Source of the DNA: Thermococcus peptonophilus
Lineage (GTDB): Archaea > Methanobacteriota_B > Thermococci > Thermococcales > Thermococcaceae
DNA length: 64,000 bases
Direction of reading: 5' to 3'
NCBI RefSeq assembly: GCF_001592435.1
Contig: NZ_CP014750.1
Coordinates: 744,001-808,000 of the forward strand
The position numbers and the translations under genes were made by a program. Positions 47,205 through 58,357 of this stretch are shown here, in pieces. The stretch's first letter is position 1. The number at the start of each line of letters is the position of its first letter. The notes beneath the pieces were generated by a model that made no database searches, was not told where the DNA came from, and was given only the letters and a program-made list of their open reading frames with translations.

Positions 47205-48128
47205 GTGCTCTACGACCGCTTCGGCAGGCCAGTAACGAACCTCAGGATTTCGCTCACGCAGGAGTGCAACTACCGCTGCTTCTTCTGCCACCGGGAAGGC
47301 CAGAGGTTTCTGGCGAAAAACGAGCTTACTCCCGAGGAAATAGAGCGCCTCGTCAGGATCGCTTCAAGGCTCGGAATACGAAAGGTCAAACTGACAGGCG
47401 GCGAGCCAACGGTAAGGGAAGATATAATTGAAATCGTGAGGAGAATAAAGCCCTACGTCATCGACCTCAGCATGACGACCAATGGGAGCAGGCTGAAGGA
47501 ACTGGCGAAGCCTCTAGCCAAGGCTGGCCTCGACAGGGTAAACGTATCCCTCCACAGCCTAAAGCCAGAAGTTTACAAGAGGATAACCGGCGTTGGTGGG
47601 CTTGAGGTCGTTCTTGAGGGCATTGAGGAGGCCGTGAAGTACCTCTCTCCCGTGAAGCTTAACATGACAGTCATGAAGGGCCTGAACGATGGCGAAATCT
47701 GGGACATGGTAAACTTCGCGGCGAAGACTGGAACGATTCTTCAGTTAATAGAGCTTGAGGCTCCAAGGGAGATGACTGAGACGCCCTTTTTTAGGAAGTA
47801 CTTCTACCCTCTCAAGCCCGTTGAAGAGAAGCTGGAAAAGCTCGCAGTTGAAACAAGGGAAAGGCGGATGCACAGGAGGAAGAAATATTTCATTCCAACT
47901 GAGTACGGCATAGCCGAGGTGGAAGTTGTTCGCGCAATGCACAACACTGTCTTCTGCGCCAACTGTACGAGACTGAGAGTAACTTCAAACGGCAAGTTCA
48001 AGACCTGCCTGCTGAGGAACAATGACCTCATAGACTTTGTTTCCACCATGAGAAAGGGGGCTAGCGACAATGAAATAGTAGAGATTTTCAAAAAGGCCGT
48101 TCTCATGAGGGAGCCGTACTGGAAATGA
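47205..48128 (+). CDS. moaA: GTP 3',8-cyclase MoaA
   Basis: 307 residues from a GTG at 47205 with GGGTGA 5 bp before it. N-terminal radical SAM cluster C21-x3-C25-x2-C28 (ECNYRCFFC), [10 protein letters not shown], and the C-terminal second cluster C-x2-C-x13-C ([10 protein letters not shown]...KTC). It makes the first intermediate of molybdopterin/tungstopterin, needed for the tungsten enzymes of Thermococcales. A TTTTTTAAG element about 30 bp upstream is the likely promoter. Confidence 0.93.
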   Translation: MLYDRFGRPVTNLRISLTQECNYRCFFCHREGQRFLAKNELTPEEIERLVRIASRLGIRKVKLTGGEPTVREDIIEIVRRIKPYVIDLSMTTNGSRLKELAKPLAKAGLDRVNVSLHSLKPEVYKRITGVGGLEVVLEGIEEAVKYLSPVKLNMTVMKGLNDGEIWDMVNFAAKTGTILQLIELEAPREMTETPFFRKYFYPLKPVEEKLEKLAVETRERRMHRRKKYFIPTEYGIAEVEVVRAMHNTVFCANCTRLRVTSNGKFKTCLLRNNDLIDFVSTMRKGASDNEIVEIFKKAVLMREPYWK

Positions 48129-48219
48129 TGCCCCCACTAGAACTCTTTATAGAGAACAAAAAGTCAAGGTTGGACAAGGTTTTTAGGGAGGACGTAGATA
48201 ACAAAATTGGAGGCTAACA

Positions 48220-49242
48220 ATGCTCAACCCGATTGATTTTAAGGGCTTCATAGCGGGATGGTTGCTACTTCTCGGAGCACTCATTAGCATATACTGGGCG
48301 TTGTACTACTACAAAAAAGTCCCAGGACCGTGGAAGAGCCTCGCCAGAAGAACTCTCATCTCGCTTCTGCTCTTTGGCTTGGGCTCCGTGAGTGCAATTA
48401 TAGACTCACTAACCCCAAGGCCCCTCTGGTTTTTGATGGTAATATTCTACACCCTTTCATATATTGCTATTTTATCCACAATATTCCTGAGTTTAAGAGC
48501 AGCAGCAACTAGTATTGAGAAACCGGGAGGGGTTAAAGAACGAAGCACAGCTTCAAAAACTCCAGAAAGAAATGAGACCAGAGAAAAAGAGCTTCCCCTA
48601 CATAGTGGATACTCAATTCGCAAAGAACCATCTCCCCAGTTATTCTACCTGCTCAAGAAAGTCTCCAAGGGGCTGATAGTCGTCAGCAGAAAATCCCGCG
48701 AAGAGTGGATCGAGAAGTTTGGAGTTCACCCTGACGAGTTCCTATGGTTATCAAGGGCAGACGTTGAGAACTCCATTGACCCCTCAAAACTCCACGTTAT
48801 CCAGGGGAAGGTTCTCCAGTTCATGGAGCAGCGTGGATCAGTCGTTGTGTACTTTGATGGACTGGAGTATCTAACCCTCTACAACGACTTCCCCTCAGTG
48901 GCCAAGTTTCTCTTCGCAGTCAAGGACATGGTAATGATTAAAAACTCACTCATGCTCATCCACATTCCAGAGGGCATCTTCGACAAAAAACAGGAGATTA
49001 TACTGCTCAGGGAGTTTGAAGAGATAGAAGAAGATGAACTCATAAAAAAGCTCAGTCAGGTTTTACCCCCTGACAAAACCGACGAACTGGCATTGTTTGG
49101 CGTCATTTCCCCAACAACAAAGGAACGGGAGGCCGAAGATGCTGGCGATAAAAGTCCCGAAGAGGGAAGCCGAGTCAATAAAGAGGAAGCTCAAAAAGCT
49201 CAAACTCTACGACGGGAAGAGACGACCGAAGAGGGAAAATGA
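48220..49242 (+). CDS. DUF835 membrane protein
   Basis: 340 residues. Three N-terminal membrane helices (about 8-100), a low-complexity charged linker (about 100-135), then a cytoplasmic DUF835 domain with VVVYFDGLEYLTLYNDFPSVAKFL. A Lys/Glu-rich tail of ~50 residues ends the protein and overlaps the next gene by 104 bp in another frame. AT-rich relative to neighbours (42% GC in a sample at 48481). A paralogue lies at 54532. The function of DUF835 is unknown; a signalling role is often guessed. Confidence 0.75.
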   Translation: MLNPIDFKGFIAGWLLLLGALISIYWALYYYKKVPGPWKSLARRTLISLLLFGLGSVSAIIDSLTPRPLWFLMVIFYTLSYIAILSTIFLSLRAAATSIEKPGGVKERSTASKTPERNETREKELPLHSGYSIRKEPSPQLFYLLKKVSKGLIVVSRKSREEWIEKFGVHPDEFLWLSRADVENSIDPSKLHVIQGKVLQFMEQRGSVVVYFDGLEYLTLYNDFPSVAKFLFAVKDMVMIKNSLMLIHIPEGIFDKKQEIILLREFEEIEEDELIKKLSQVLPPDKTDELALFGVISPTTKEREAEDAGDKSPEEGSRVNKEEAQKAQTLRREETTEEGK

Positions 49243-50158
49243 TTTCATTCTACTTCCGGTCATAGATGATCCGCGTGCTTACGAGTTGGGATACGATGTT
49301 CTGCCCGTAGAACTTCCCCTGAGACCTGAGAGACAGATATACAAAAACCTTGAGAGCGTTCTAGCGGAGAGGCTAACGACTGAGGAGCTGAAGTACCTGA
49401 GGCGCTATGATGTTATCGGGGATATAGCAGTCATCCAAATCCCTCCCGAGCTTGAGCACAGGGCAGATGACATCGTCTGGGGGCTGAGGAAAGTCCACCC
49501 GTTCATCAGAGTCGTTGCAAAAAAGGGCTTCCACGAGGGGGCGTTCAGAATAAGAGACTACTCTATAATCTGGGGCGAGAAGAGACTGACAACTGCCCAC
49601 AAAGAGAACGGCGTAGAGATAAAGGTAGATCTGAGCAGGGCCTTCTTCAACCCGAGGATGAAGGGCGAGCGGTACAGGTTAGCTCAACTCGTAAAAGACG
49701 GCGAACGGGTTCTGATACCCTTCGCTGGAGTCCTGCCATATGCCCTCGTGATAGCCCACTATAGGAAAGTCAAAATCACGGCCGTTGAGCTGAACGAAGA
49801 GGCCTACCGGCTGGGGCTGGAGAACATCGAGCTGAACAGGAAGAGACTAAAGGGAGAGATAGAGTTCATACACGGCGATGCCTTCGAGGTTCTTCCAAAG
49901 TTACCTACATTTGACAGAGTGATAAGCCCAACACCAAGGGGCGTTGATGCCCTAGCCCTAACCCTCAGCAAAGCAGAAAGGTGGCTCCACTACTACGACT
50001 TTGTCCATGAGGAGAAAATACCGGAGTTCAGGGAGAGAATCGTCGATGAGTGCAGAAAACAGGGAAAAGAGTGCAGGGTCAGGATAAAGAAGGTCAGCGA
50101 CTTCAAGCCGCATGTGTTCAAGGTTTGTGCCGATATTGAATTAAAAGGTGAGGAGTAG
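49139..50158 (+). CDS. Trm5-family tRNA (guanine-N1)-methyltransferase-like protein
   Basis: 339 residues from the ATG at 49139 (GGAGGC SD). It shows the Trm5 layout: D1-like N-terminus (LAIKVPKREAESIKRKL), a middle domain, then a class I SAM fold with FFNPRMKGERYRLAQLV, VLIPFAGVLPYALVIA and ITAVELNEEAYRLG. Trm5 makes m1G37 in tRNA. The usual N-L-P/N-P-P catalytic loop reads ISPTPRG here, so activity may differ from canonical Trm5. The start lies 104 bp inside the upstream DUF835 gene. Confidence 0.72.
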   Translation: MLAIKVPKREAESIKRKLKKLKLYDGKRRPKRENDFILLPVIDDPRAYELGYDVLPVELPLRPERQIYKNLESVLAERLTTEELKYLRRYDVIGDIAVIQIPPELEHRADDIVWGLRKVHPFIRVVAKKGFHEGAFRIRDYSIIWGEKRLTTAHKENGVEIKVDLSRAFFNPRMKGERYRLAQLVKDGERVLIPFAGVLPYALVIAHYRKVKITAVELNEEAYRLGLENIELNRKRLKGEIEFIHGDAFEVLPKLPTFDRVISPTPRGVDALALTLSKAERWLHYYDFVHEEKIPEFRERIVDECRKQGKECRVRIKKVSDFKPHVFKVCADIELKGEE

Positions 50159-50166
50159 AGAGGTTT

Positions 50167-51663
50167 TCACTTCTTCAGGAAGTCGAACAGTGTTGCCTGC
50201 TTGCCCTTTTTGGGCTTCTCCTTCTCGGACTTTTCTCCCTTTCCCACGGCCTCTACTTCTTCCTCGGCCTCCTCAAGATCCTCCTCGGTTAGCTCCTCTT
50301 CCTTGACTTCTTCAAGTTCTTCTTCAGCTTCTTCGGCTTCTATGGCTTCCTCCTTGGCCTCTTCCACCTTTCTTTCGGCTTCCCTCGCCCTCGCCTCAAG
50401 CTCGCCCTCCTTCTTCAGCTTCTTCTCGATATTCATACTCTTAGCCCATATCGTCTTCGCCTTCTCCTTGTCCCCGGTTATGAACTCAACTTCTTTCTCG
50501 CTGAGGTCGAGGAAGACGACGAAGTGGGCCGCCAAATCCGGGTTGTTCTCGAAGATAACCCTGAGGTAGCGGAGGGTTTCTATTGCCTCGGGCTTTGCCA
50601 TGTGCATCTCGCTCATTATCTTCTTGATTATTGAATCTCTTAGCGAGCGCTCCTCCTTGCTCTCAGTGAGGAGCTTTATCGTCTTAGGCGGATAGATTTT
50701 AACGAAGCCCTTCTTCTTGACGCCGGCAACGGCAACCCCAGCCGTCATCATGTCGGTTGCGTACTTCCAGAGGCCGTAGTTCCCAGTCCTCTGAGCTCTG
50801 CCAAGGTATATATCAGCTCTGCTGATGGCTTCATACGCTCTGGCTATGTCCTCGGGCTTGTAGTAGACGTAGGGCACGTTCTCATCTATCCACTGGAGGA
50901 GTTCGTTTGGAAACATATCCACGCCAAGCACCGCCATCTTTGCCCTCTTGGCGTTGTCCGTTGCGAACAGCTGGGCCAGCGCCTGGAAAACACTTTTCTC
51001 AGTATCGCGGTAAGCCAGGACTTCAACGGCGTCCTCGACTCCACCAGTAACGACGGTCTGGAGGTCGTTTATTGCCGCCCTCAGATCGCCGTTCGCCCTC
51101 TTGGCTATCTCGTATAAGACTTCCTTTGGGACGTTCTTCCCTTCGCGCTTGAGTATTCTCACGAGGGCCTTTATTATGTCCCTCTGCGTCAGCCTCTTGT
51201 ACTCGACTATCTGCGCCCTGTTGCGTATCTCTCTGGGGACTTCCCAGTAGTGGTTGGCGCTCATTATTATCGGGTTTCTTGCCTTGTCGATGAGCTTCGC
51301 TATCTCCCGTGCCCCAGAGGGCTCAATGTTGTCGGCCTCATCAAGGAATATCAGCTTCCTCCTCTTTCCGAGGATGTCCATGGTATATGCGGCCTGAACG
51401 TAGCGCTCTATCTTCTCATACGTCCTCTCGTCACTCGCGTTGAGCTCGATGACCTCGAAGCCGTACTCATGGGCTAAAGCATAGACAGTCGTCGTTTTGC
51501 CCGTTCCCGGCGGTCCCGCAAGGATCAGCGCTTTCTTCTTCGGCGGGTTTCCATGGAGCCAGGCTTCAACCCACGCCCTAACCTGCTCTATGGCCTTGTT
51601 CTGGTTCACTATCTCGCTGAGCTTCCTCGGCCGGTATTTTTCAATCCACGGGACTTCCGTCAT
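50167..51663 (-). CDS. rfcL: replication factor C large subunit
   Basis: 498 residues from the ATG at 51663. AAA+ clamp-loader: [14 protein letters not shown], Walker [11 protein letters not shown], Walker B FLDEADNI and sensor 1 [10 protein letters not shown]. After the collar domain comes a long acidic Glu-rich region (about 415-480) and a C-terminal PCNA-binding PIP box, [11 protein letters not shown]. It loads PCNA together with RfcS, encoded 5 bp upstream in the same transcript. Confidence 0.95.
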   Translation of the reverse strand: MTEVPWIEKYRPRKLSEIVNQNKAIEQVRAWVEAWLHGNPPKKKALILAGPPGTGKTTTVYALAHEYGFEVIELNASDERTYEKIERYVQAAYTMDILGKRRKLIFLDEADNIEPSGAREIAKLIDKARNPIIMSANHYWEVPREIRNRAQIVEYKRLTQRDIIKALVRILKREGKNVPKEVLYEIAKRANGDLRAAINDLQTVVTGGVEDAVEVLAYRDTEKSVFQALAQLFATDNAKRAKMAVLGVDMFPNELLQWIDENVPYVYYKPEDIARAYEAISRADIYLGRAQRTGNYGLWKYATDMMTAGVAVAGVKKKGFVKIYPPKTIKLLTESKEERSLRDSIIKKIMSEMHMAKPEAIETLRYLRVIFENNPDLAAHFVVFLDLSEKEVEFITGDKEKAKTIWAKSMNIEKKLKKEGELEARAREAERKVEEAKEEAIEAEEAEEELEEVKEEELTEEDLEEAEEEVEAVGKGEKSEKEKPKKGKQATLFDFLKK

Positions 51664-51668
51664 AGGGA

Positions 51669-52649
51669 TCACTTACCCATAATCGTGAACTGGGCAAGGA
51701 GAGCCTCGAGCTGTATCATCTCGTTGGCCCCCTCAACAAGGCGGAAGTTGTACTCTCCTATCTTGTCGGCCAGAGCAACCTTCTTGTCCTCCGGAATAGG
51801 GAGGTTGAATACCTCCTTGTGCATCTGGATGAGGACATCTTCACCGCTGAGGCCCTGCCTTAACAGGATATCCCTGAGCTTCTCTCTCGCCTTCAGGAAG
51901 TTGCCCTCCAGAGCTAAGGTCATCATCTCGCGCACATCCTCAGGCCTCGCCCTGCTGGCAACGAGGAAGACGTTCTCGTCGGTTATCCTTGTGTCGAGGG
52001 CGGCAGCAGCCTGAAGAACGTTGATTGCCCTCCTAAGGTCTCCCTCAGCGACGTAGAGTATCGCCTGTAGGCCTTCCTCGGTGAGCTCGAGACCCTCGTT
52101 TTCAGCTATGTACTTGATGCGCTTCGCTATGTCCTCGTCGCGGAGCGGCCTGAAGCGGAAGATGGCGCACCTCGACTGTATGGGTTCGATGATCTTTGAG
52201 GAGTAGTTACAGCTCAGAATAAAGCGGACGTTGTTCGAGAACATCTCCATCGTCCTTCTGAGGGCCTGCTGAGCGTCCTGTGTGAGGGCATCTGCCTCGT
52301 CAAGGAATATTATCTTGAAGCTCGCGCCGCCTATCGGCTTCGTTCTCGCGAACTCCTTCACCTTCTCCCTGATGACGTTTATGCCACGCTCATCCGACGC
52401 ATTCAGCTCTAGGAAGTTGTGCCTCCAGTTCTCGCCAAAGAGCTCTCTGGCTAACGCCAGAGCGGCCGTAGTCTTCCCGACACCAGGGGGGCCTGCGAAT
52501 AGAAGGTGCGGCATCGAGCCGGTTTTAACGTAGTGCTTCAACCTCTTGACTATGTGATCCTGACCGACTATATCGTCGAGCCTTTGCGGCCTATACTCCT
52601 CAACCCACGGCTTTTCAAGAATCTTAACTTCTTTCACTTCCTCTGGCAT
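51669..52649 (-). CDS. rfcS: replication factor C small subunit (intein-free)
   Basis: 326 residues from the ATG at 52649 (AGGTGG SD, 5-6 bp); a GTG at 52658 overlaps that SD. Motifs: [17 protein letters not shown], Walker [11 protein letters not shown], Walker B FLDEADAL, the SRC motif QSRCAIFRF with its arginine finger. Some Thermococcales carry an intein in this gene at the P-loop; none is present here. It precedes rfcL by 5 bp. Confidence 0.96.
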   Translation of the reverse strand: MPEEVKEVKILEKPWVEEYRPQRLDDIVGQDHIVKRLKHYVKTGSMPHLLFAGPPGVGKTTAALALARELFGENWRHNFLELNASDERGINVIREKVKEFARTKPIGGASFKIIFLDEADALTQDAQQALRRTMEMFSNNVRFILSCNYSSKIIEPIQSRCAIFRFRPLRDEDIAKRIKYIAENEGLELTEEGLQAILYVAEGDLRRAINVLQAAAALDTRITDENVFLVASRARPEDVREMMTLALEGNFLKAREKLRDILLRQGLSGEDVLIQMHKEVFNLPIPEDKKVALADKIGEYNFRLVEGANEMIQLEALLAQFTIMGK

Positions 52650-52697
52650 GGATTCCACCTAAACGTTTATGAGCACTCGGAGTTTAAGGCTTTTGCC

Positions 52698-53159
52698 ATG
52701 GATCCTCTTGAACACGCTTCCATACCGACGCTTCTGTACCTTGCCCTGTCTCCGACTCCGGATATAGTTGGGATAGTTATTCTTGTAGCTGGAGCCGTCT
52801 TTCCAGATCTCGACGCCCTATCAAGGGAGCATCGATCCTATCTTCACTCCCTTTTGGCTTTTTTGCCTGCCTTCCTAACTGGCTGGTACTTCGGTGGTTA
52901 CCCTTACCTATTTGTCCTCGGCTGGCTTTCGCATCTCTTTCTTGACCTCTTCACTGGAGTTCTCCCTTTCTTCTATCCGATCTCGAGAAAAGGCTACGGA
53001 ATTTCGGTTAGGGCAGTTTTGGGACTTCACGTGCCTAAACTTTCCATCGGAATACTCTCAGCGTATCCAACTCCAAGAAGGGATTACGAACTCAATCTGG
53101 GTGGGAGTTTGGCGCTTCTCCTGCTGACGCTTCTCGTCATTATACTTAGACTGCACTAA
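52698..53159 (+). CDS. DUF457/YdjM-like membrane-bound metal-dependent hydrolase
   Basis: 153 residues from the ATG at 52698. Conserved polar residues fit the YdjM family: [28 protein letters not shown] and [21 protein letters not shown], embedded in about four membrane helices. ACGTTTATGAG about 28 bp upstream could be a TATA box for a leaderless mRNA. It is divergent from rfcS by 48 bp. Confidence 0.75.
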   Translation: MDPLEHASIPTLLYLALSPTPDIVGIVILVAGAVFPDLDALSREHRSYLHSLLAFLPAFLTGWYFGGYPYLFVLGWLSHLFLDLFTGVLPFFYPISRKGYGISVRAVLGLHVPKLSIGILSAYPTPRRDYELNLGGSLALLLLTLLVIILRLH

Positions 53160-53172
53160 CCTGCCCACTGCA

Positions 53173-53185
53173 AAACTTTTATACT
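53173..53185 (+). promoter_or_regulatory. TATA box for kbl
   Basis: AAACTTTTATACT lies about 35 bp before the ATG at 53215, leaving room for the GGTGA SD. Confidence 0.6.
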
Positions 53186-53214
53186 TTGATGACCAAGAAC
53201 TACCGGTGATTCTC

Positions 53215-54402
53215 ATGGGAAAGCTTGACTGGATTAGAGAAGAACTTCAGGAGCTTAAGGAGAAGGGTCTCTACGTAACCATAAGAAAGCTTGAGAGCGC
53301 CCAGGGCCCGTGGGTTGTTGTTGACGGAAAGAAGGTTCTCAACATGTGCTCGAACAACTACCTTGGTCTAGCCGCCCATCCCGAGATCCGCTATGCTGCC
53401 ATAAGGGCTATCCTCGACTACGGTGTCGGTGCCGGTGCCGTCAGAACTATTGCGGGAACAATGGAACTCCACGTCGAGCTTGAGGAAAAGCTGGCCAAGT
53501 TCAAGAAGAGGGAAGCGGCCATACTCTTCCAGAGCGGCTACAACGCCAATCTTGGAGCGATAAGCGCGCTCCTTAAGAAAGGAGAAGACGGTGTGTTCAT
53601 CAGCGAGGAGCTCAACCACGCGAGTATCATAGACGGAATGCGCCTCAGCGGGGCGCCGAAGGTCATCTACAAGCACATAGACATGGATGACCTCAAGAAG
53701 CGCCTCGAAGAGAACAAGGACAAGAAGAAGAAAATCATCGTCAGCGACGGTGTCTTCTCGATGGACGGTGATCTCGCTCCACTTCCGGAGATGGCGGAGT
53801 TAGCTGAGCAGTACGATGCCATCCTCTACATTGACGACGCCCACGGTGAGGGTGTCCTCGGTGACAGCGGAAGAGGTATCGTCGACCACTTCAAGCTCCA
53901 CGACAAGGTCGACTTCGAGATGGGAACGCTGAGCAAGGCCTTCGGCGTTATAGGGGGCTACGTCGCCGGCCCGGAAGAGGCCATTGAATACCTCCGCCAG
54001 AGGGCGAGGCCGTTCCTCTTCTCGAGCGCCCCGAACCCACCTGATGTTGCAGCGGCTATAGCGGCTGTCGAGATACTCCAGAGGAGCGATGAGCTGGTCA
54101 AGAAGCTCTGGGACAACACCCACTTCCTCCAGAAGGGCCTCAGAGACCTCGGCTACGACCTCGGCAACACTAAGCACCCGATAACCCCGGTGATGCTCTA
54201 CGACGAGAAGCTCGCCCAGGAGTTCTCGAGAAGGCTGTACGACGAGTACAACATCTTTGCGCAGGCGATCGTCTATCCGACCGTGCCGCTCGGAACCGCG
54301 AGGATAAGGCTAGAGCCCTCAGCGGCCCACAGCAAGGAGGACCTCCAGTACGTGCTAGATGCCTTCGAGGACCTCGGAAAGAAGACTGGGTTCTTGAAGT
54401 GA
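53215..54402 (+). CDS. kbl: 2-amino-3-ketobutyrate CoA ligase / glycine C-acetyltransferase
   Basis: 395 residues from the ATG at 53215 (GGTGA, 5 bp). A PLP-dependent alpha-oxoamine synthase: [51 protein letters not shown] and the PLP lysine in [13 protein letters not shown]. With threonine dehydrogenase it splits threonine-derived aminoketobutyrate into glycine and acetyl-CoA. Relatives such as 8-amino-7-oxononanoate synthase share these motifs, but overall similarity favours KBL. Confidence 0.9.
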   Translation: MGKLDWIREELQELKEKGLYVTIRKLESAQGPWVVVDGKKVLNMCSNNYLGLAAHPEIRYAAIRAILDYGVGAGAVRTIAGTMELHVELEEKLAKFKKREAAILFQSGYNANLGAISALLKKGEDGVFISEELNHASIIDGMRLSGAPKVIYKHIDMDDLKKRLEENKDKKKKIIVSDGVFSMDGDLAPLPEMAELAEQYDAILYIDDAHGEGVLGDSGRGIVDHFKLHDKVDFEMGTLSKAFGVIGGYVAGPEEAIEYLRQRARPFLFSSAPNPPDVAAAIAAVEILQRSDELVKKLWDNTHFLQKGLRDLGYDLGNTKHPITPVMLYDEKLAQEFSRRLYDEYNIFAQAIVYPTVPLGTARIRLEPSAAHSKEDLQYVLDAFEDLGKKTGFLK

Positions 54403-54418
54403 AGTTCTAACTTTGAAC

Positions 54419-54446
54419 ATTTTTTCGCCTTTTGTTCTGTTTTTAC
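54419..54446 (+). terminator. T-rich terminator after kbl
   Basis: Three T-runs (ATTTTTT, CTTTT, GTTTTT) follow the kbl stop within 45 bp. Archaeal RNA polymerase stops at such oligo-T tracts. Confidence 0.5.
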
Positions 54447-54531
54447 AACCCTTAGTCAAGGTCTAAATTATGAAGTCAGCATGAAATGTCTTATAAAGTT
54501 CTGTCACATATTACTTATTTGGGTGTAAGAC

Positions 54532-55359
54532 GTGGTAGTCAACATTACACACATTGTTCTTGCAGGGATTGTCCTCATAACGCTACTCACTGTAACCCTC
54601 CTCAGCTTGTACTACAGACACCAATTTATATCCCATTACCCGCAGTTCTCCCGCTCGTACGATTTAATGCTCCTCGGCCTTTTTCTCGCTGTCCTGACGA
54701 AGACGCTGTTTCTTCCCCTCGATCTCAACAACGCTGGGTTCATTCACTTAGAACAGAATGAGAAGAACCTTGTTGGCACCATCGGTAACTTCTTCCTGCT
54801 CATAGGTTTATCTCTCATGATTTTTGGATGGATAAGTATGATATCGTCCATAACAAAAAAATACGAGCTCGTTCCAGTTGTGGAGATAGAAGGCGAGCTC
54901 GAAGAGATGTCCCCCGGAGTGTATATTATTCCCCCAAGTTCAGGCCTCACACTCCTGTCAAAGCTTATTACAGGTCGTGCCCCCTTAATTATAACCCGCA
55001 CAATGCCAGAGAACGTGAGAAAGATCCTTAACCTTGAAGAGGTTCCGGTTTTGTGGCTTACAACGGCCGAGTGCGGCGACGGCTGTGTTAATCCCCGCAG
55101 GCTTGAGTACCTGCTCCACACCCTAGTCACTTTCATGAAGAGAAAAGAGACTCTCAAGCTGATATATCTCGATGGCCTTGAATACTTAATCCTCGAAAAC
55201 GGATTTATCCCAGTCTACAAGTTCCTTTCAACCTTAAAGGACTACGCCCTCATAAACAACACCGTGATCCTAGTACCCGTAGAGAAGGCTTCCCTCAATG
55301 AGAGGGAGTGGAACCTATTCAGGAGGGAGTTTGAATTCCTTCAAGAAAAAGCCGAATGA
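54532..55359 (+). CDS. DUF835 membrane protein (second copy)
   Basis: 275 residues from a GTG with GGGTG SD. Three N-terminal membrane helices (HIVLAGIVLITLLTVTLLSL; YDLMLLGLFLAVLTKTLFL; IGNFFLLIGLSLMIFGWI), then a soluble DUF835 domain with GVYIIPP and LIYLDGLEYLILENGFIPVYKFL. Same architecture as the protein at 48220, without the charged tail. A TTATAAAG element is about 40 bp upstream. Function unknown. Confidence 0.72.
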   Translation: MVVNITHIVLAGIVLITLLTVTLLSLYYRHQFISHYPQFSRSYDLMLLGLFLAVLTKTLFLPLDLNNAGFIHLEQNEKNLVGTIGNFFLLIGLSLMIFGWISMISSITKKYELVPVVEIEGELEEMSPGVYIIPPSSGLTLLSKLITGRAPLIITRTMPENVRKILNLEEVPVLWLTTAECGDGCVNPRRLEYLLHTLVTFMKRKETLKLIYLDGLEYLILENGFIPVYKFLSTLKDYALINNTVILVPVEKASLNEREWNLFRREFEFLQEKAE

Positions 55360-55361
55360 GT

Positions 55362-55868
55362 CTAGAACTTCACCCACTCGACCTTGTAGTAGGTCACGTC
55401 AGCGTCCTCGTCAACTATCGCCATTATCATGTTCTTCCTCACGCCGTGAGCCACCCTGACGCGAGCGGTTATGTCGTTTGGACTTAACCTGGAGTTCTCG
55501 GGGACAACCCAGACGAGCCACTCGGAGTGCTCCTCCATTCCCCTCCGATAAACTCGGAAATGGGAGCCGAACTTCAGGCCCGACTTCACGGTGTAGCCCC
55601 TGTCCCTCAGGTCTTTGTAGACAAGGTACTTAGCGTCAAAAAGCTCATCCCTTGCCCTGCCAAGGTTCATTATCTCCTCAAGCGAGAGCTTCCTCTTGCC
55701 GTCCCTGACCTCAATCTTGCCGCGCTCGACGAGGTACGCCGCCTCAAGGAGCGACAGGAACAGCTTACCCTCCACGACCTTTCCAAAGTATCGCTTGTTG
55801 TAGAGCCCGTTTATCGCGTTCTGATCGGTTGAGAAGACCCTATCGCCGCTCAGGTAGAAGATTATCAT
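55362..55868 (-). CDS. endA: tRNA-splicing endonuclease EndA
   Basis: 168 residues from the ATG at 55868 (GGAGGGG SD). The catalytic triad is visible: Tyr in HFRVYRRG, His in VAHGVRK and Lys in TYYKVEW. The length is that of the homodimeric/tetrameric alpha4 or alpha2 archaeal type without an extra repeat. It cuts bulge-helix-bulge structures in pre-tRNA and pre-rRNA; a substrate-like stem surrounds 23S in this window. The start shares one base with the rimI stop. Confidence 0.95.
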   Translation of the reverse strand: MIIFYLSGDRVFSTDQNAINGLYNKRYFGKVVEGKLFLSLLEAAYLVERGKIEVRDGKRKLSLEEIMNLGRARDELFDAKYLVYKDLRDRGYTVKSGLKFGSHFRVYRRGMEEHSEWLVWVVPENSRLSPNDITARVRVAHGVRKNMIMAIVDEDADVTYYKVEWVKF

Positions 55869-56368
55869 CAGCTTCCCCTCCATTCCTCCGCTGGGAGTAG
55901 CATGTAGTAGGCATCCTCACCGTCGGAGTAGTAGCCTATAATCCTCTTAACCTTCCTGAAGCCGAAGCGTTCGTAGAGCCTTATCGCGTTTTCGTTGCTC
56001 ACCCTAACTTCCAGGCCGATGTAGCGGGCGCCCCTCTTTATGAGCCTCTCGATGACCTCGGTCAGAAGGGCAGAACCTATCCCGTTGCCTCGGTACTCTT
56101 TATCAACGGCTATGCTCATTATGTGCCCTTCAAGGTCCGGGCGAAGATAGCCCATCACGTAGCCAACAACCTTCCCGTTGTACTCCGCCACGAGAAAGGT
56201 ATCCGGGTTGTTCTCCAGGAACATGAGGAAAAGTCCCCTCGGGTAAGCCTCGCGGAAAGATTCGCGCTCTATCCTCATAACCTCAGGGATGTCGAAGAGC
56301 TTCGCCGGCCTTATCACGACCATCGCGAGGGGAATCCTTCTGCTGGCCTCTCTGGCTGATGTGCTCAT
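55868..56368 (-). CDS. rimI: N-terminal protein acetyltransferase (RimI/Ard1 family)
   Basis: 166 residues from the ATG at 56368, with GGAGGGA about 9 bp upstream and a TTTTAAGG element further up. A GNAT fold: VIRPAKLFDIPEVMRIERESF, GHIMSIAVDKEYRGNGIGSALL (acetyl-CoA loop) and LEVRVSNENAIRLYERFGF. In archaea this family acetylates N-termini of many proteins. Coupled to endA by a one-base overlap. Confidence 0.9.
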   Translation of the reverse strand: MSTSAREASRRIPLAMVVIRPAKLFDIPEVMRIERESFREAYPRGLFLMFLENNPDTFLVAEYNGKVVGYVMGYLRPDLEGHIMSIAVDKEYRGNGIGSALLTEVIERLIKRGARYIGLEVRVSNENAIRLYERFGFRKVKRIIGYYSDGEDAYYMLLPAEEWRGS

Positions 56369-56521
56369 ATTACAAACTCCCTCCAAAGCCTTAAAAGGAT
56401 TGAGGAGAGCCCTTGATGGGTGGCCACCCAAGGTGATGAGCACTCTCGAACCTGACGGGCAGGATGATGACCGGATTCCTGGCTGATTTTTCTCCTTTTG
56501 TGGTAAGAATAGGCAAGCAGC

Positions 56522-56534
56522 AAAGTTTAAAACT
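56522..56534 (+). promoter_or_regulatory. TATA-like element for the herA operon
   Basis: AAAGTTTAAAACT lies about 35-40 bp before the herA start, followed by AGGTGG SD. It probably drives herA-mre11-rad50-nurA as one transcript. Confidence 0.55.
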
Positions 56535-56558
56535 CTGGAACTGGAAGTTACTCGATAG

Positions 56559-58346
<1,788 letters not shown>

Positions 58347-58357
58347 GGTGTGATGGA

